Positions 8,081 through 18,821 are shown, numbered from the stretch's first letter. The stretch: 64,000 bases of DNA from Sulfobacillus acidophilus (GCA_003023745.1 PXYV01000006.1:1-64000); one strand, 5' to 3'. The notes: generated by a model from the sequence alone, not told the origin. Program-made: numbers and translations.

Positions 8081-8572
8081 ATGACAAGCTTCATCGTGCT
8101 AGCAATGGCAGTCGTAGCGTTGACGGCCCTACAAATCCGGCGTATGGCCGCTGAACAAGTGTATCGGCCGACCACCATCTGGGTGCGGGTGGTATTGCTT
8201 TTGTTATTTGGGATTTTGGTTCTGCTTGTGGACATGGGATCCGTGATTGCCTTGGCGGGGATCGCCGCGGGACTTGTTGCGGGGTTGGCGTTAGGAGGGT
8301 GGAGCTTGAGTCGTACGCGGGTTTTCCGGGACGCCGACCCGGGCCGATACCAAACCAATCCTTACGTGGGGGCCGTTATTATCATGCTTTTTGCCATTCG
8401 TCTCTTGTATGGCGCCACTGAGGCTCGCGCGCGCCTCGGCAATCCTGCAGGACCGGTCGATCCCTTGTCGACATCGTGGGTGGCGGCTCTTTTGTACTTT
8501 CTCTTTGTCACGTATTGGACCGTCTATTACATTGGAGTCATCCGAACGTTTCAAAAGCCTGGGCATCGCTAG
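8081..8572 (+). CDS. Integral membrane protein of unknown function (possibly DUF1453/CcdC-like)
   Basis: A 163-aa protein with about five hydrophobic segments: residues 1-18, 36-52, 56-74, 94-112 and 136-155. A basic loop with SLSRTRVFRDADPGRYQTN sits between segments three and four. The size and layout recall CcdC/DUF1453 membrane proteins, but I see no diagnostic motif, so the family is only suggested. ATG at 8081 follows AGGGGCT. It is divergent from the DUF1054 gene and lies about 110 nt ahead of the ABC exporter pair. Confidence 0.6.
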   Translation: MTSFIVLAMAVVALTALQIRRMAAEQVYRPTTIWVRVVLLLLFGILVLLVDMGSVIALAGIAAGLVAGLALGGWSLSRTRVFRDADPGRYQTNPYVGAVIIMLFAIRLLYGATEARARLGNPAGPVDPLSTSWVAALLYFLFVTYWTVYYIGVIRTFQKPGHR

Positions 8573-8617
8573 CGACTCTTTACGGTTAGCGCTGTCACTG
8601 TAAGCATCTGGGCGCCA

Positions 8618-8668
8618 GTGTTTGCCTGGCATCCAGCTTCGTTGTGTGTGCGGTCCGCTGGATCTTAG
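8618..8668 (+). promoter_or_regulatory. Possible leader peptide and hairpin upstream of the ABC exporter
   Basis: A 16-codon frame from GTG 8618 to TAG 8666 overlaps a 7-bp inverted repeat, ATCCAGC (8631-8637) and GCTGGAT (8657-8663). It sits just before the ABC pair. In B. subtilis, bmrCD is controlled by a leader peptide (BmrB) and attenuation, so a similar device is conceivable. The SD in front of the small frame is poor and no T-tract follows, so this is weak. Confidence 0.25.
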
Positions 8669-8680
8669 GTTGGTTTGGTT

Positions 8681-10465
8681 ATGTCGGAGAGGATGGATAT
8701 TTTGCGGGTTTTTTTGGATTTAATGTGGTTTTTTCGCAATCATCAGCGACGCTATCTATCAGGAATTATCTTTCTCATTGTGGTATCGCTCTTAGGTCTG
8801 GTGCCGCCGGTCATTGTTGGCCGCGCTATCAATCGCATGCAGCACCAGACTTTGACGGCGCCAGTTCTCGAAGAATATTTGGCGATTATTTTGGTGACGG
8901 CGCTCTCATCGTACGGCCTTCGCTATTTGTGGCGGGTTCAGCTGTTTGGGGGATCGATTTTGCTGGCCACGGTTTTGCGCGATCGATTGTATGAGCACTT
9001 TACCCGCCTATCTCCCGAATTCTATCAATCCCATCGCATTGGGGATTTGATGGCGCATGCCACCAATGATGTGCAGGCCATTCAAGAGACCGCCGGCGAC
9101 GGAGTCATGATGATGGTGGATTCGGTGGTGAGCGGATTAGCCGTCGTAATCACGATGGCGGTGGTCATCAATTGGAAGCTCACCTTGATTTCGCTGTTGC
9201 CGTTGCCGCTCATGGCCGTCGTTATTACGCATTACGGCCGCATTTTGCACGAGCGCTTCACTCTGGCTCAAGCTGCGTTTTCCGATATTAATGATCGCGT
9301 GCAGGAGTATATTTCCGGAATACGGGTTGTCCGCGCCTTTGGTCAAGAGGCGTTTGAGCGGCAAAGCTTTGTAGAACTGTCCCGAGACGTGGTCGAGAAA
9401 AATGTTGCGGTGGCCAAGATTGACTCGCTGTTTGATCCGACGATTTCGGTGATTGTGGGGTTTTCTTACTTTTTAGCGTTGGCGGTGGGGTCGCTGTATG
9501 TCGTGCACGGCACCATGAATATCGGGAATTTGACCACGTTTACGCTGTATTTGGGCCAGCTTATCTGGCCCATGATGGCATTCGGCTTTTTGTTCAACGT
9601 CGTGGAACGCGGCAGCGCGTCTTATGATCGCGTGCAGCAACTTCTAGAGATTGATCCGCAGGTTGTCGACGCCAAAGATGCCCTTGAGAGTGTGCCGTCC
9701 GGGTCAATTCTGTTTGACATTCCGTCGTTTCGCTATCCGCACACGGGCATTACCGTTTTGCAGAGTATTCATCTGAGCCTGGCCAAAGGAACAACTTTGG
9801 GGATTGTCGGCCGCACCGGCGCCGGGAAGACCACCTTGCTGCGTTTGTTGTTGCGCGAATTTGATTTGCAAGAGGGCGATATCACTATAGGCGGAACGTC
9901 GATCTACGCCTATCAACTGCAGGCGCTGCGGCAAGCGGTCGCCTACGCCCCGCAAGATGACTTTCTCTTTTCAATGAGCATCCGCGAAAATATCGCTTTT
10001 CAGTCTCCAGATGCGTCATTGTACGAGATTCAGGAAAAAGCCCGGATGGCGGGCATCCACGACGATATCCTGGACTTCCCCTTGGGATATGACACCATTG
10101 TGGGGGAGCGCGGCGTGACGTTGTCCGGCGGACAAAAGCAGCGAATCTCGATTGCCCGGGCATTATTGGCGGAAGCCGAAATTTTGATTCTAGACGACAC
10201 ATTGTCGGCGGTCGATGCCCGAACCGAGTCCGCGATTTTGAATGCTCTGAAGCGCAACCGGCACGGTCGCACCACCCTGATTGCGACGCATCGGTTAAGT
10301 GCCGTAGAGCACGCCGACCAAATCATCGTCCTGGAACATGGTCGCATAGTCGAGCAAGGTACGCACACCGATCTCTTGCAACAGCGCGGCCGCTACTTTG
10401 ACATGTATCAGCGCCAGCAATTAGAGAACCTCGTGCAACAGGGGGGTGTCGCCCATGAGTCTTGA
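8681..10465 (+). CDS. ABC exporter half-transporter, degenerate-ATPase subunit (BmrC/YheI-like)
   Basis: This 594-aa protein has six predicted membrane helices (residues about 15-310) followed by an ATPase domain. Walker A GRTGAGKTT is near residue 377, the Q-loop YAPQDDF follows, and the signature LSGGQ near 480 is intact. The Walker B region reads ILDDTLSAVD, with Asp where the catalytic Glu normally stands, which marks a degenerate subunit. Its partner follows with an 11-nt overlap. Heterodimers of this kind export drugs or lipids; substrate is unknown. ATG 8681 is the chosen start; 8693 is also possible. Confidence 0.9.
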   Translation: MSERMDILRVFLDLMWFFRNHQRRYLSGIIFLIVVSLLGLVPPVIVGRAINRMQHQTLTAPVLEEYLAIILVTALSSYGLRYLWRVQLFGGSILLATVLRDRLYEHFTRLSPEFYQSHRIGDLMAHATNDVQAIQETAGDGVMMMVDSVVSGLAVVITMAVVINWKLTLISLLPLPLMAVVITHYGRILHERFTLAQAAFSDINDRVQEYISGIRVVRAFGQEAFERQSFVELSRDVVEKNVAVAKIDSLFDPTISVIVGFSYFLALAVGSLYVVHGTMNIGNLTTFTLYLGQLIWPMMAFGFLFNVVERGSASYDRVQQLLEIDPQVVDAKDALESVPSGSILFDIPSFRYPHTGITVLQSIHLSLAKGTTLGIVGRTGAGKTTLLRLLLREFDLQEGDITIGGTSIYAYQLQALRQAVAYAPQDDFLFSMSIRENIAFQSPDASLYEIQEKARMAGIHDDILDFPLGYDTIVGERGVTLSGGQKQRISIARALLAEAEILILDDTLSAVDARTESAILNALKRNRHGRTTLIATHRLSAVEHADQIIVLEHGRIVEQGTHTDLLQQRGRYFDMYQRQQLENLVQQGGVAHES

Positions 10466-12254
10466 AGCCTTAGAAGGGAAGACACCGCCCTTTACCCGCG
10501 GCACGTTTTGGCGCTTGATGCGTTACATGGCGGACCACAAGGTACGGCTGGCATGGGCGTTATTGCTGTTGGGCGCGGCTACGAGTGCGGACGTGGCCCA
10601 ACCCATTTTGATCAAAGTGTTCTTGGACCGATATTTGATCCCGCGGCATTTTCCGCAGACCCAGTTGATCGAACTGGCTGTCGCATACGTATTGCTGTTT
10701 GTGCTCACGGCTGCCTTTAACGTGGCTCAGTTGCTCTCGTTCCAGCAACTGGCGCTGGATATTATTCAGCGGCTGCGTGTGGATCTTTTTGACAAGATTC
10801 AGCAGTTGGCTTTGTCATTTTTTGATCAGACGCCTGTGGGTGTTCTGGTTTCGCGCATTACCAATGATACTGAGGCTATTTTGGACATGTTCATGACCGT
10901 GTTGAATACGTTTGTGCAAAATCTGACCATGTTGGTGGGGGTCATCGTGGCCATGTTTGCCCTGGATGCGCGGTTGGCCTTATATTGTTTAGGCCTTGTG
11001 CCCATCATTGTCCTCGTCATGTGGCTGTATCAACGCATGAGCAATCCGGTCTTTCACGCTGCCCGGCAACGGCTGTCGCTCTTAAATGCGAAACTCAACG
11101 AATCACTGCAAGGCATGGCGGTGATTCAGATTATGCGCCAGGAGAGCCGGCTGAGAAATGAGTTTGAGACGCTCAATGAATCATATCGAAAGGCGCGCTA
11201 TCGCAACACCCAGATTAACGGCATTCTTTTGCGGCCACTGATGGAAGTGGTCTATCTATTGACGTTAATGCTGGTGTTGGGCTATTTTGGCGGTCACGCC
11301 ATCGTCCATGCCGCCGTCAATATCGGCATCTTGTATGCGTTCGTCAGTTACTTGAGCCGATTCTTTGAACCGATCAACAACATGTTGCAACGCCTGAATT
11401 CCTTCCAGCAAGCGATGGTCTCGGCCCAGCGGGTGTTTCAGATTTTGGATAATCCATCTCGTCGCCCGCAGCCGTCCAGCGCCCTGACACCTCAAATCGT
11501 GCGGGGGGAGGTGCGCTTTGAGGATGTCTCGTTCTCCTATGATGGCCGCCAAGAGGTGCTTAAACATGTGAGTTTTACGGCATTGCCGGGACAGACCGTG
11601 GCCTTGGTGGGGCATACCGGCAGTGGCAAAAGTTCGACGGTCAACTTGTTGATGCGCTTTTATCCCCTCGTACAGGGCCGCATCACGATTGATGGCACTG
11701 ATCTGGCACAGTTTCAGGAAGAGGAGCTGCGCCAGAAGATGGGGCTTGTGCTGCAAGATCCATTTTTGTTTGTGGGCGACGTTGCCTCTAATATTCGATT
11801 AGGGGACGTCGACATTAGCGACGCCGAGATTCGAGCGGCTGCCGAGTTCGTGCAAGCGGATACATTCATTCAGAGACTTCCCCAAGGCTACCATGCCCCG
11901 ATTGGGGAACGTGGCGCCACCTTGTCGACCGGACAGCGGCAGCTATTGTCGTTTGCGCGGACGATTGTACGAAATCCCGTCATTTTGGTGTTGGACGAGG
12001 CAACCGCCAGTGTTGACACCGAAACCGAAGAGGCGATTCAAGCCGCGTTAGCCAAAATGCGGCACGGACGCACAACCATTGCTGTGGCGCATCGCCTGTC
12101 GACGATTCAAGACGCCGACTTGATCCTGGTTTTGCATCACGGCGAGGTGGTGGAGCGCGGCACTCATCAGGAACTCATTGCACGGCGTGGCCTGTACCAC
12201 AGCATGTATCTGCTGCAACAAGGGCATGAGCATGAGGCGTCGTCGGTTGATTAG
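10455..12254 (+). CDS. ABC exporter half-transporter, catalytic subunit (BmrD/YheH-like)
   Basis: A 599-aa six-helix transporter half plus ATPase domain. Walker A GHTGSGKSS is near residue 386 and Walker B VLDEATASVD keeps the catalytic Glu near 512. Its signature is LSTGQ instead of LSGGQ. This is the mirror image of the defects in the upstream partner, as expected for an asymmetric heterodimer in which one composite site is catalytic. ATG 10455 follows a G-rich SD inside the end of the first gene, so the two are translationally coupled. Confidence 0.92.
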   Translation: MSLEALEGKTPPFTRGTFWRLMRYMADHKVRLAWALLLLGAATSADVAQPILIKVFLDRYLIPRHFPQTQLIELAVAYVLLFVLTAAFNVAQLLSFQQLALDIIQRLRVDLFDKIQQLALSFFDQTPVGVLVSRITNDTEAILDMFMTVLNTFVQNLTMLVGVIVAMFALDARLALYCLGLVPIIVLVMWLYQRMSNPVFHAARQRLSLLNAKLNESLQGMAVIQIMRQESRLRNEFETLNESYRKARYRNTQINGILLRPLMEVVYLLTLMLVLGYFGGHAIVHAAVNIGILYAFVSYLSRFFEPINNMLQRLNSFQQAMVSAQRVFQILDNPSRRPQPSSALTPQIVRGEVRFEDVSFSYDGRQEVLKHVSFTALPGQTVALVGHTGSGKSSTVNLLMRFYPLVQGRITIDGTDLAQFQEEELRQKMGLVLQDPFLFVGDVASNIRLGDVDISDAEIRAAAEFVQADTFIQRLPQGYHAPIGERGATLSTGQRQLLSFARTIVRNPVILVLDEATASVDTETEEAIQAALAKMRHGRTTIAVAHRLSTIQDADLILVLHHGEVVERGTHQELIARRGLYHSMYLLQQGHEHEASSVD

Positions 12255-12308
12255 ATCTCGCTTGCCAAGACACCCCGCACACTCGTTCGGGAGTCGCGCC
12301 AATTCCTG

Positions 12309-13790
12309 CTAGGGCAGGTCGGTCGTGCCCATGAGATAGCGGTCGCATTCGCGTGCCGCCGCGCGTCCCTCTTGAATGGCCCATACGACCAAGCTTTGTC
12401 CGCGGCGGGCGTCACCTGCCGCAAAGATGCCATCAATACTGGTGGCATATGAATCCGGTGATGCTTGGGTGTTCGAGCGGCCGTCGCGGGCAATGCTCCA
12501 TTGATCTAACAGCTGATCTTCGGGGCCGAGGTATCCCATCGCCAGCAAAACGAGCTGAGCCGGCAACGCGCGCTCGGTTCCCGGCACTTCCACTGGTCGC
12601 ATGCGGCCGTCGGGACCGACCGTCCATTCAACTTGCACGACATTGACGGCCGCTACTTCGCCTTTGGCGTTACCAACGAAACTTTTGGCCGTAACGGCAT
12701 AATCGCGTGGATCATGCCCCCATAATTGCTCTGCTTCTTCGTGAGCATAGTCCAGTTTGTAGACCCGTGGATACTCTGGCCATGGATTATCGGGCGCCCG
12801 GACCGACGGGCTTTGCTCCAAAATCTCGAGCTGGACCAGGCTACGGCACTTTTGGCGAATGGCGGTGGCGACACAGTCGGTGCCGGTGTCCCCGCCGCCT
12901 ATGACGACAACGTCGCGGTCGTGTGCACTGATGGGCGCGGGAACGGCGCGGCCTCCTAAAAGCTGTCTCGTGTTCTCGCGCAAGAAGTCCATAGCGAAAT
13001 GGATGTTCGCCAAGTTTCGGCCGGGAATGGGCAAATCCCGCGGCTTGGTGGCTCCAATGCACAACACCACGGCATCAAAGTGTTGGCGAATTTGCTCAGC
13101 GGGATAATTTGCGCCAACTTCGGCATTGCAGACAAATTCGATGCCTTCGGCTTGCATCAAAGCAATGCGCCGCTCGACAATGCGCTTGTCTAATTTCATG
13201 TTGGGGATGCCATACATCAAAAGGCCTCCCGGTCGGTCGTCGCGTTCAAACACGGTGACGTGATGGCCGGCTGCGTTGAGCTGTTTGGCGGCCGCCAGTC
13301 CTGACGGTCCGGAGCCGATAATTGCCACCTTTTTATCGGTTCGTTTGACGGGCGGCTGCGGTTTAATCCAGCCCGCCTCGAATCCTCGCTCAATAATTGC
13401 CCGCTCAATCTGTTTAATGGTGACGGCCTGCGCATTCAGAGCCACCGTGCAGGATCCTTCGCACGGGGCGGGGCAGACGCGTCCCGTAAATTCGGGGAAG
13501 CTCGCTGTTTTTAGCAGGCGACCCAAAGCTTCTTCCCAAGCGCCACGGTAAACCAGATCGTTCCATTCAGGAATAAGATTATGCGTCGGACAGCCCGCTG
13601 TCATTCCATGCAGCATGAGGCCGCTTTGACAATAAGGCACGCCGCAATCCATGCAGCGGCCGGCTTGGGTGGCCAATTCTTCCGGGCTGGGCAAGGCGGA
13701 GAACTCTTGGAAATCGGCAATTCGTAGCAAAGGTGTGCGTTCCGGTGCTGTTTGACGGGCGTATTCTAAAAACCCAGTGATCTTTCCCAT
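12309..13790 (-). CDS. gltD: Glutamate synthase (NADPH), small subunit
   Basis: GltD passes electrons from NADPH through FAD and iron-sulfur clusters to GltB. The 493-aa sequence has N-terminal cysteine clusters CMDCGVPYC and CPAPCEGSC, the FAD motif IGSGPSGLAAAKQL, and the NADPH motif GGGDTGTD. Length fits the family. The start ATG 13790 follows AGGAGG. It lies 21 nt downstream of gltB and is surely cotranscribed. Its end is 54 nt from the convergent ABC exporter gene, with no obvious terminator between them. Confidence 0.96.
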   Translation of the reverse strand: MGKITGFLEYARQTAPERTPLLRIADFQEFSALPSPEELATQAGRCMDCGVPYCQSGLMLHGMTAGCPTHNLIPEWNDLVYRGAWEEALGRLLKTASFPEFTGRVCPAPCEGSCTVALNAQAVTIKQIERAIIERGFEAGWIKPQPPVKRTDKKVAIIGSGPSGLAAAKQLNAAGHHVTVFERDDRPGGLLMYGIPNMKLDKRIVERRIALMQAEGIEFVCNAEVGANYPAEQIRQHFDAVVLCIGATKPRDLPIPGRNLANIHFAMDFLRENTRQLLGGRAVPAPISAHDRDVVVIGGGDTGTDCVATAIRQKCRSLVQLEILEQSPSVRAPDNPWPEYPRVYKLDYAHEEAEQLWGHDPRDYAVTAKSFVGNAKGEVAAVNVVQVEWTVGPDGRMRPVEVPGTERALPAQLVLLAMGYLGPEDQLLDQWSIARDGRSNTQASPDSYATSIDGIFAAGDARRGQSLVVWAIQEGRAAARECDRYLMGTTDLP

Positions 13791-13811
13791 GGGGCCTCCT
13801 TTATGGTCGCG

Positions 13812-16800
13812 TTAGTTTCCGGTGACACGGGCCAAATCGCGTTGATTTTCTTGAAAAGCCTGCATCGCGGCATCGTCGGCGTTGAGACCTTCATCGCGGG
13901 CGCGTGCAATGGCTAATCGCATGCGTTGATAATCGTTGGGAATAACCACCCAAAACCGATGCAAACTGGATTCCCAATTTCTGAGCAGGCTTTGCCCCAA
14001 GCGGCTCGCGGTGTAGGCCACATGCTGTTCGATGAGGCGTCGCAAGTCCTGGACGTCTGTCGCCTCAGACAGCGGGGCGATCGTGACCATGGCCCGGTTG
14101 ACGCGACGCTCAAAGTAGCCATCTACATCGAAAACGTAGGCGATGCCACCGGACATGCCAGCTGCAAAATTCCGGCCAGTGTGACCAAGCACCACCACGC
14201 GACCCCCCGTCATATATTCCAAACCGTGATCCCCGACTCCTTCGACCACTGCTAGGGCCCCGCTATTGCGCACCGCAAAGCGTTCGCCTGCTACTCCCGC
14301 AAAATAGGCTTCTCCGGAGGTTGCTCCGTACAACACGACATTGCCAACCAGGATGTTTTCGTGGGCGGCGAACGTGGAGCGGGGATCCGGGTAAACAATA
14401 ATCTTGCCGCCGGATAGGCCCTTGCCGACGTAGTCGTTGGCGTCGCCAACCAGACGCAATGTGACCCCCTGGGGCACGAAGGCCCCGAAACTTTGGCCAG
14501 CCGAACCATGGAACTCGAACTGGATCTGGTCGTCCGGCAAGGTCTGGGTGCCTAGGCGTTGGGTGATGGCGTGGCCGAGCAAGGTGCCCACGGCGCGGTC
14601 GGTGTTGTGAATGCTGAATTGGGCCTTGACGGCATGGCCACCGCTAAGCGCGGGCTCTGCCACCTGTAAGAGCTCTTGCGCGGTCATCGAGTCGTTTAGT
14701 CCGTGCTGTTGTCCCACGCGTTCATGGGCGGGTGCCACCGGTGCGGCGGGAACGTACAGCAATGACGATAGGTCGACATGTTTCGCCTTCCAATGATTCG
14801 TCAGCGGCGCCGCTTTGAGTCGGTCGGTTCGCCCTACCATCTCATCCACTGTGCGAAATCCAAGCTTGGCCATGTAGCGGCGCAGATCCTCGGCCACCAA
14901 GGTCATAAAATTGACGACAAAGGCGGGATCGCCGGCAAAACGCTGGCGCAAAAGCGGATTTTGGGTGGCGATGCCGGTGGGGCAGGTATCCAGTTGACAG
15001 ACGCGCATCATGACACATCCAAGACTGATCAGAGGGCCGGTCGCAAAGCCAAATTCCTCGGCTCCTAATAGCGCGGCGATGGCGACATCGCGTCCAGTTA
15101 ACAATTTCCCGTCTGTTTCGATGCGGATGCGATCGCGTAAACCGTTAAGTATCAACGTCTGATGCGTTTCCGCGACCCCTAGCTCCCATGGCAATCCGGT
15201 ATGCTGAATACTGGTTTCGGGCGCGGCTCCGGTTCCGCCGTCGTAGCCGGAAATGAGCACCACATCGGCCTTACCCTTGGCTACGCCCGCCGCAATGGTG
15301 CCAACGCCCACGGCGGAAACCAGCTTTACCGAGATACGTGCCTGCGGATTAGCGTTTTTCAGATCATAGATCAATTCGGCTAGATCTTCGATCGAATAAA
15401 TATCATGATGAGGCGGCGGTGAAATGAGCCCCACTCCCGGTGTCGAATGACGAACTTCGGCAATCCAGGGATAGACTTTTTTGCCAGGCAGTTGTCCCCC
15501 TTCGCCAGGCTTTGCTCCTTGGGCAATTTTAATCTGTATCTCGTCGGCATTGACCAAGTATTGGCTAGTGACGCCGAACCGTCCCGATGCCACTTGCTTA
15601 ATGGCACTGCGGCGAAAATCGCCGTTGGCATCGGCGGTAAAGCGGCTCGGGTGCTCTCCGCCTTCGCCTGTGTTGCTCTTCCCGCCGATCCGATTCATTG
15701 CGATGGCGAGTGCCTCATGCGCTTCTTGGCTAATCGATCCATAGGACATGGCACCGGTCTTAAAGCGGCGGACAATGGATGTGGCTGATTCGACCTGGTC
15801 CAATGGCAGGGGCGTTGGGCTCCACACGAAATCCATCAGACTACGTAGATGGTAGTGCCGCTTAGCCCAAGATTGGCTAAGCTCGGCAAACTCTTGAAAG
15901 AGCTCAAAGCTATTTTGCCGCGTCGCTTGCTGAAGTAAATACACGGCCTTGGGATCGTAAAGATGATCTTCGCCCTCGGCGCGCCATTGGATCTGGCCGC
16001 CTTCATCGAGAATAAGGCCCGCTGCATGGCGTTTTGGATATGCCTTTTGGTGGCGGCGGAAAATCTCTTCGGCGATTTCGTTCAACCCCATGCCTTCAAT
16101 GCGTGAAGCGGTCGGTGCGAAATAGCGGTCAACCACGCTGCGCGACAACCCAATAGCCTCAAAAATCTGGGCACCGTGATAGCTTTGGATGGTCGAAATC
16201 CCCATTTTTGACAGCACTTTGACCACGCCTTTGGTGGCTGCCTTCACGTAGGTTCGGGTCGCTTGTTTGAAGTCAACACCCGTCCAGATGCCTCGTGTAA
16301 TACGGTCGTCGATGGATTCGAACACCAGGTACGGGTTAATGGCACTGGCCCCATAGCCGATGAGCAGGGCAAAGTGATGCACCTCGCGCGGTTCTCCGGA
16401 TTCGATGACGATTGCGACCTGCATGCGCGTTCCTACATTAATGAGGTGATGATGTAAAGCGGATACCGCCAAGAGAGCCGGAATTGGCGCATGGGTGCGA
16501 TTATGCCCACGATCCGACAGCACCAAAATGTTGACGCCCTCCGCGATCGCGGAATCCGCGAGTGCGCACAAATTGTCTAAACTTTTTTCGAGACCAGCTC
16601 CCCCGCTGTGGACGGGATAGAGAATTGGCAGGGTACGGGATCGATACCCCAATTCGTCGATATGGACCAGCTTATAAAATTCACGATTGGTCAAAATGGG
16701 TGTATCCAGTGTGATCTGGTGACAGGCCTTGGGGCCAGGATGAAGAAGATTGCCCTCCGAGCCGATCGTGGTTTCCAGCCCCATGACAACTTCCTCGCGA

Positions 16801-18410
16801 ATGGCGTCGATGGGCGGATTGGTTACTTGCGCAAAGAGCTGTTTAAAGTATTGATATAAGAGTTGCGGCCGCGTTGAGAGGACGGCCAAGGGCGTATCAA
16901 CCCCCATCGATCCGGTGCGTTCGACACCCTCTAATGCCATCGGCTGGATCACCTTGTCCAACTCTTCGTAGGTATATCCAAATTCCAGTTGGCGCCGCAA
17001 AATCGTGTCATGGTCTGGCTGAGGAAAGGACGGTGGTTCGGCGACGTCGTCTAAATGGATAAGGTGACGGGCCAGCCACTGACCATAAGGATGTTCTTGG
17101 GCGACCCTTTCCTTGATTTCCTCATCGCCTATGATGCGCTGCTCCTCCAGATCGACCAGCAGCATGCGACCTGGGCGCAGGCGATCTTTGAGAACCACCT
17201 CTGCCGGGGGAATGTCGAGAACGCCAGCTTCAGATGCCAATATGATACGGTCGTCGCGTGTGACGTAATAACGAGCAGGTCGGAGACCGTTGCGATCGAG
17301 GATGGCGGCGATTTGCTTGCCGTCGGTCATCACCATGGCTGCGGGTCCGTCCCATGGTTCCATTAGGCAACTGTGGTATTGATAAAAGGCCTTTTTTGTC
17401 GCGCTCATGGTTTCGTGGTGAGACCACGGCTCGGGGATCATCATCATGGCGGCATGCGGCAAAGATCGGCCCGCATGCACTAAGAACTCCAAGGCATTGT
17501 CGAAGATGGCAGTGTCGCTGCCATCCTCATCGAGAATGGGGCGCAGTTTAACCAAATCATCCCCAAAGAGTTCGGATTCCAACAGGGATTCTCGCGCACG
17601 CATCCAGTTAATATTTCCCCGCAGGGTGTTGATTTCGCCATTATGCACCACAAATCGGTAGGGATGGGCCCGTTCCCAACTGGGAAAGGTGTTGGTGCTA
17701 AAGCGGGAATGGACCACCGCAAAGGCGGATTCAAGCCGCGAATCGGTCAGGTCGGCATAGAAGGCACGGACTTGATTGGATGTAAACATGCCTTTGTAGA
17801 CAATTGTACGCGAAGAAAAACTGGCGCAATAAAAGGATGCTGTGCCTTCCTGTTTGTGATGCCGCAAGGCATGCTCGACGCGTCGCCGAACAACGTAGAG
17901 CTTGCGCTCAAACGCGTCCTGATCCCCGCCAAGATGACCGCGGCCTACGAGCAATTGACGAATCACGGGTTGCGTCTGCCGTGCGCTGTCTCCTAAATTG
18001 GCCTCGCGGACAGGAACATCTCGCCAGCCGATGACCGTTAAGCCTTCTTGACGCACCGTGTCTTCCAAGACACGGATGCACTCCTGCCGACTTGGGGCGT
18101 CCACCGGAAGAAACAACATGGCGACCCCATAATCTGACGGATGAGGAAGCGTCAAGCCCAGCCGCGAACAGTCATCTCGAAAGAGTTGGTCAGGAACTTG
18201 CAAAAGAATGCCAGCGCCGTCGCCTTGGTTGGGCTCGCTGCCCTGAGCTCCTCGGTGTTCAAGGTTTTCCAGCACTTGCAAGGCTTGCTGCACGATGGTG
18301 TGAGAACGCTGCCCGCAGATATGGGCCACGAGCCCCACACCACAGGCATCGTGCTCCATGGCGGGGTCATAAAGCCCTTGTCGAGGAGGGTGGTTTAAAA
18401 ACTGCGTCAT
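13812..18410 (-). CDS. gltB: Glutamate synthase, large subunit
   Basis: GltB makes two glutamates from glutamine and 2-oxoglutarate. The 1532-aa protein has a short propeptide, then HDACGVGLV, where Cys23 would become the N-terminal nucleophile of the glutaminase domain. The FMN/synthase domain carries the 3Fe-4S cysteines in [14 protein letters not shown], and the C-terminal beta-helix domain is complete. It is first gene of gltB-gltD. A promoter at 18638-18666 overlaps a palindrome, and a leader of about 220 nt precedes the ATG, suggesting nitrogen-responsive control of an unknown kind. Confidence 0.97.
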   Translation of the reverse strand: MTQFLNHPPRQGLYDPAMEHDACGVGLVAHICGQRSHTIVQQALQVLENLEHRGAQGSEPNQGDGAGILLQVPDQLFRDDCSRLGLTLPHPSDYGVAMLFLPVDAPSRQECIRVLEDTVRQEGLTVIGWRDVPVREANLGDSARQTQPVIRQLLVGRGHLGGDQDAFERKLYVVRRRVEHALRHHKQEGTASFYCASFSSRTIVYKGMFTSNQVRAFYADLTDSRLESAFAVVHSRFSTNTFPSWERAHPYRFVVHNGEINTLRGNINWMRARESLLESELFGDDLVKLRPILDEDGSDTAIFDNALEFLVHAGRSLPHAAMMMIPEPWSHHETMSATKKAFYQYHSCLMEPWDGPAAMVMTDGKQIAAILDRNGLRPARYYVTRDDRIILASEAGVLDIPPAEVVLKDRLRPGRMLLVDLEEQRIIGDEEIKERVAQEHPYGQWLARHLIHLDDVAEPPSFPQPDHDTILRRQLEFGYTYEELDKVIQPMALEGVERTGSMGVDTPLAVLSTRPQLLYQYFKQLFAQVTNPPIDAIREEVVMGLETTIGSEGNLLHPGPKACHQITLDTPILTNREFYKLVHIDELGYRSRTLPILYPVHSGGAGLEKSLDNLCALADSAIAEGVNILVLSDRGHNRTHAPIPALLAVSALHHHLINVGTRMQVAIVIESGEPREVHHFALLIGYGASAINPYLVFESIDDRITRGIWTGVDFKQATRTYVKAATKGVVKVLSKMGISTIQSYHGAQIFEAIGLSRSVVDRYFAPTASRIEGMGLNEIAEEIFRRHQKAYPKRHAAGLILDEGGQIQWRAEGEDHLYDPKAVYLLQQATRQNSFELFQEFAELSQSWAKRHYHLRSLMDFVWSPTPLPLDQVESATSIVRRFKTGAMSYGSISQEAHEALAIAMNRIGGKSNTGEGGEHPSRFTADANGDFRRSAIKQVASGRFGVTSQYLVNADEIQIKIAQGAKPGEGGQLPGKKVYPWIAEVRHSTPGVGLISPPPHHDIYSIEDLAELIYDLKNANPQARISVKLVSAVGVGTIAAGVAKGKADVVLISGYDGGTGAAPETSIQHTGLPWELGVAETHQTLILNGLRDRIRIETDGKLLTGRDVAIAALLGAEEFGFATGPLISLGCVMMRVCQLDTCPTGIATQNPLLRQRFAGDPAFVVNFMTLVAEDLRRYMAKLGFRTVDEMVGRTDRLKAAPLTNHWKAKHVDLSSLLYVPAAPVAPAHERVGQQHGLNDSMTAQELLQVAEPALSGGHAVKAQFSIHNTDRAVGTLLGHAITQRLGTQTLPDDQIQFEFHGSAGQSFGAFVPQGVTLRLVGDANDYVGKGLSGGKIIVYPDPRSTFAAHENILVGNVVLYGATSGEAYFAGVAGERFAVRNSGALAVVEGVGDHGLEYMTGGRVVVLGHTGRNFAAGMSGGIAYVFDVDGYFERRVNRAMVTIAPLSEATDVQDLRRLIEQHVAYTASRLGQSLLRNWESSLHRFWVVIPNDYQRMRLAIARARDEGLNADDAAMQAFQENQRDLARVTGN

Positions 18411-18631
18411 ATCCGCACAACCTTTCTACGCCAAGTTTGGTGGCGTTCGACAATGAACGACGAACTAATCAATCAAATAAGAGGTTCAAGCCGCCAATCC
18501 TCGTGGATTGCTGCCATCTATCCCTACAGCAACGCTATCAATCGGGATCCTGCGGTGCCTAGGCGCCGTAGGAGAGTGGTACGAATGATAGGGGTGACGT
18601 CGCACGTGCTCCGTAACTCAAGGGAGTATAT
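18411..18631 (-). promoter_or_regulatory. Long structured leader of gltBD
   Basis: About 220 nt separate the predicted start site from gltB. Stems visible on the minus strand include CAATCC-ACGA-GGATTG near 18506-18521, CGCCA/TGGCG just before the SD region (near 18427-18443), and GTTCG/CGAAC near 18440-18462. I see no T-box GGTGG-type motif and no match to the glutamine riboswitch core. No gene fits here. Its role is undetermined. Confidence 0.4.
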
Positions 18632-18637
18632 TTATTA

Positions 18638-18677
18638 ATTATACTGCATAACCCGGTTTGTGGGAAGACTTTCCCAC
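18638..18677 (-). promoter_or_regulatory. gltBD promoter with palindromic operator over the -35 box
   Basis: On the minus strand TATAAT occupies 18643-18638, within TATGCAGTATAAT. Seventeen bases upstream the -35 position (18666-18661) reads TTCCCA, a poor hexamer. It is embedded in the perfect palindrome GTGGGAA-GACT-TTCCCAC (18660-18677). A regulator bound there would repress or replace the weak -35. It does not fit the TnrA/GlnR consensus as I know it. Confidence 0.65.
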
Positions 18678-18821
18678 ACTTGTAAAAAAATAATGCTCTC
18701 CAACTTATTGTAGAGAACCGTGGAAGACCCGGCGCATGCGTGAACTTTACATCTGAATGGATATCTATGCATCGTGATGCTTCATTGTCGCCATGCCCAA
18801 CCCAACCATTCAATGCGACAC
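18678..18821. other. Intergenic stretch upstream of the gltBD promoter
   Basis: An AT-rich run (A7 near 18684-18690) lies just upstream of the palindrome and could act as an UP element for the minus-strand promoter. CTCTACAAT...AGAG-type pairing is near 18695-18716. No gene is seen. Confidence 0.4.

Noticed and set aside
18411-18631. T-box or glutamine riboswitch in the gltB leader
   Set aside because: No T-box antiterminator motif, and the glutamine-riboswitch core is absent despite a short CGTTCAT match.
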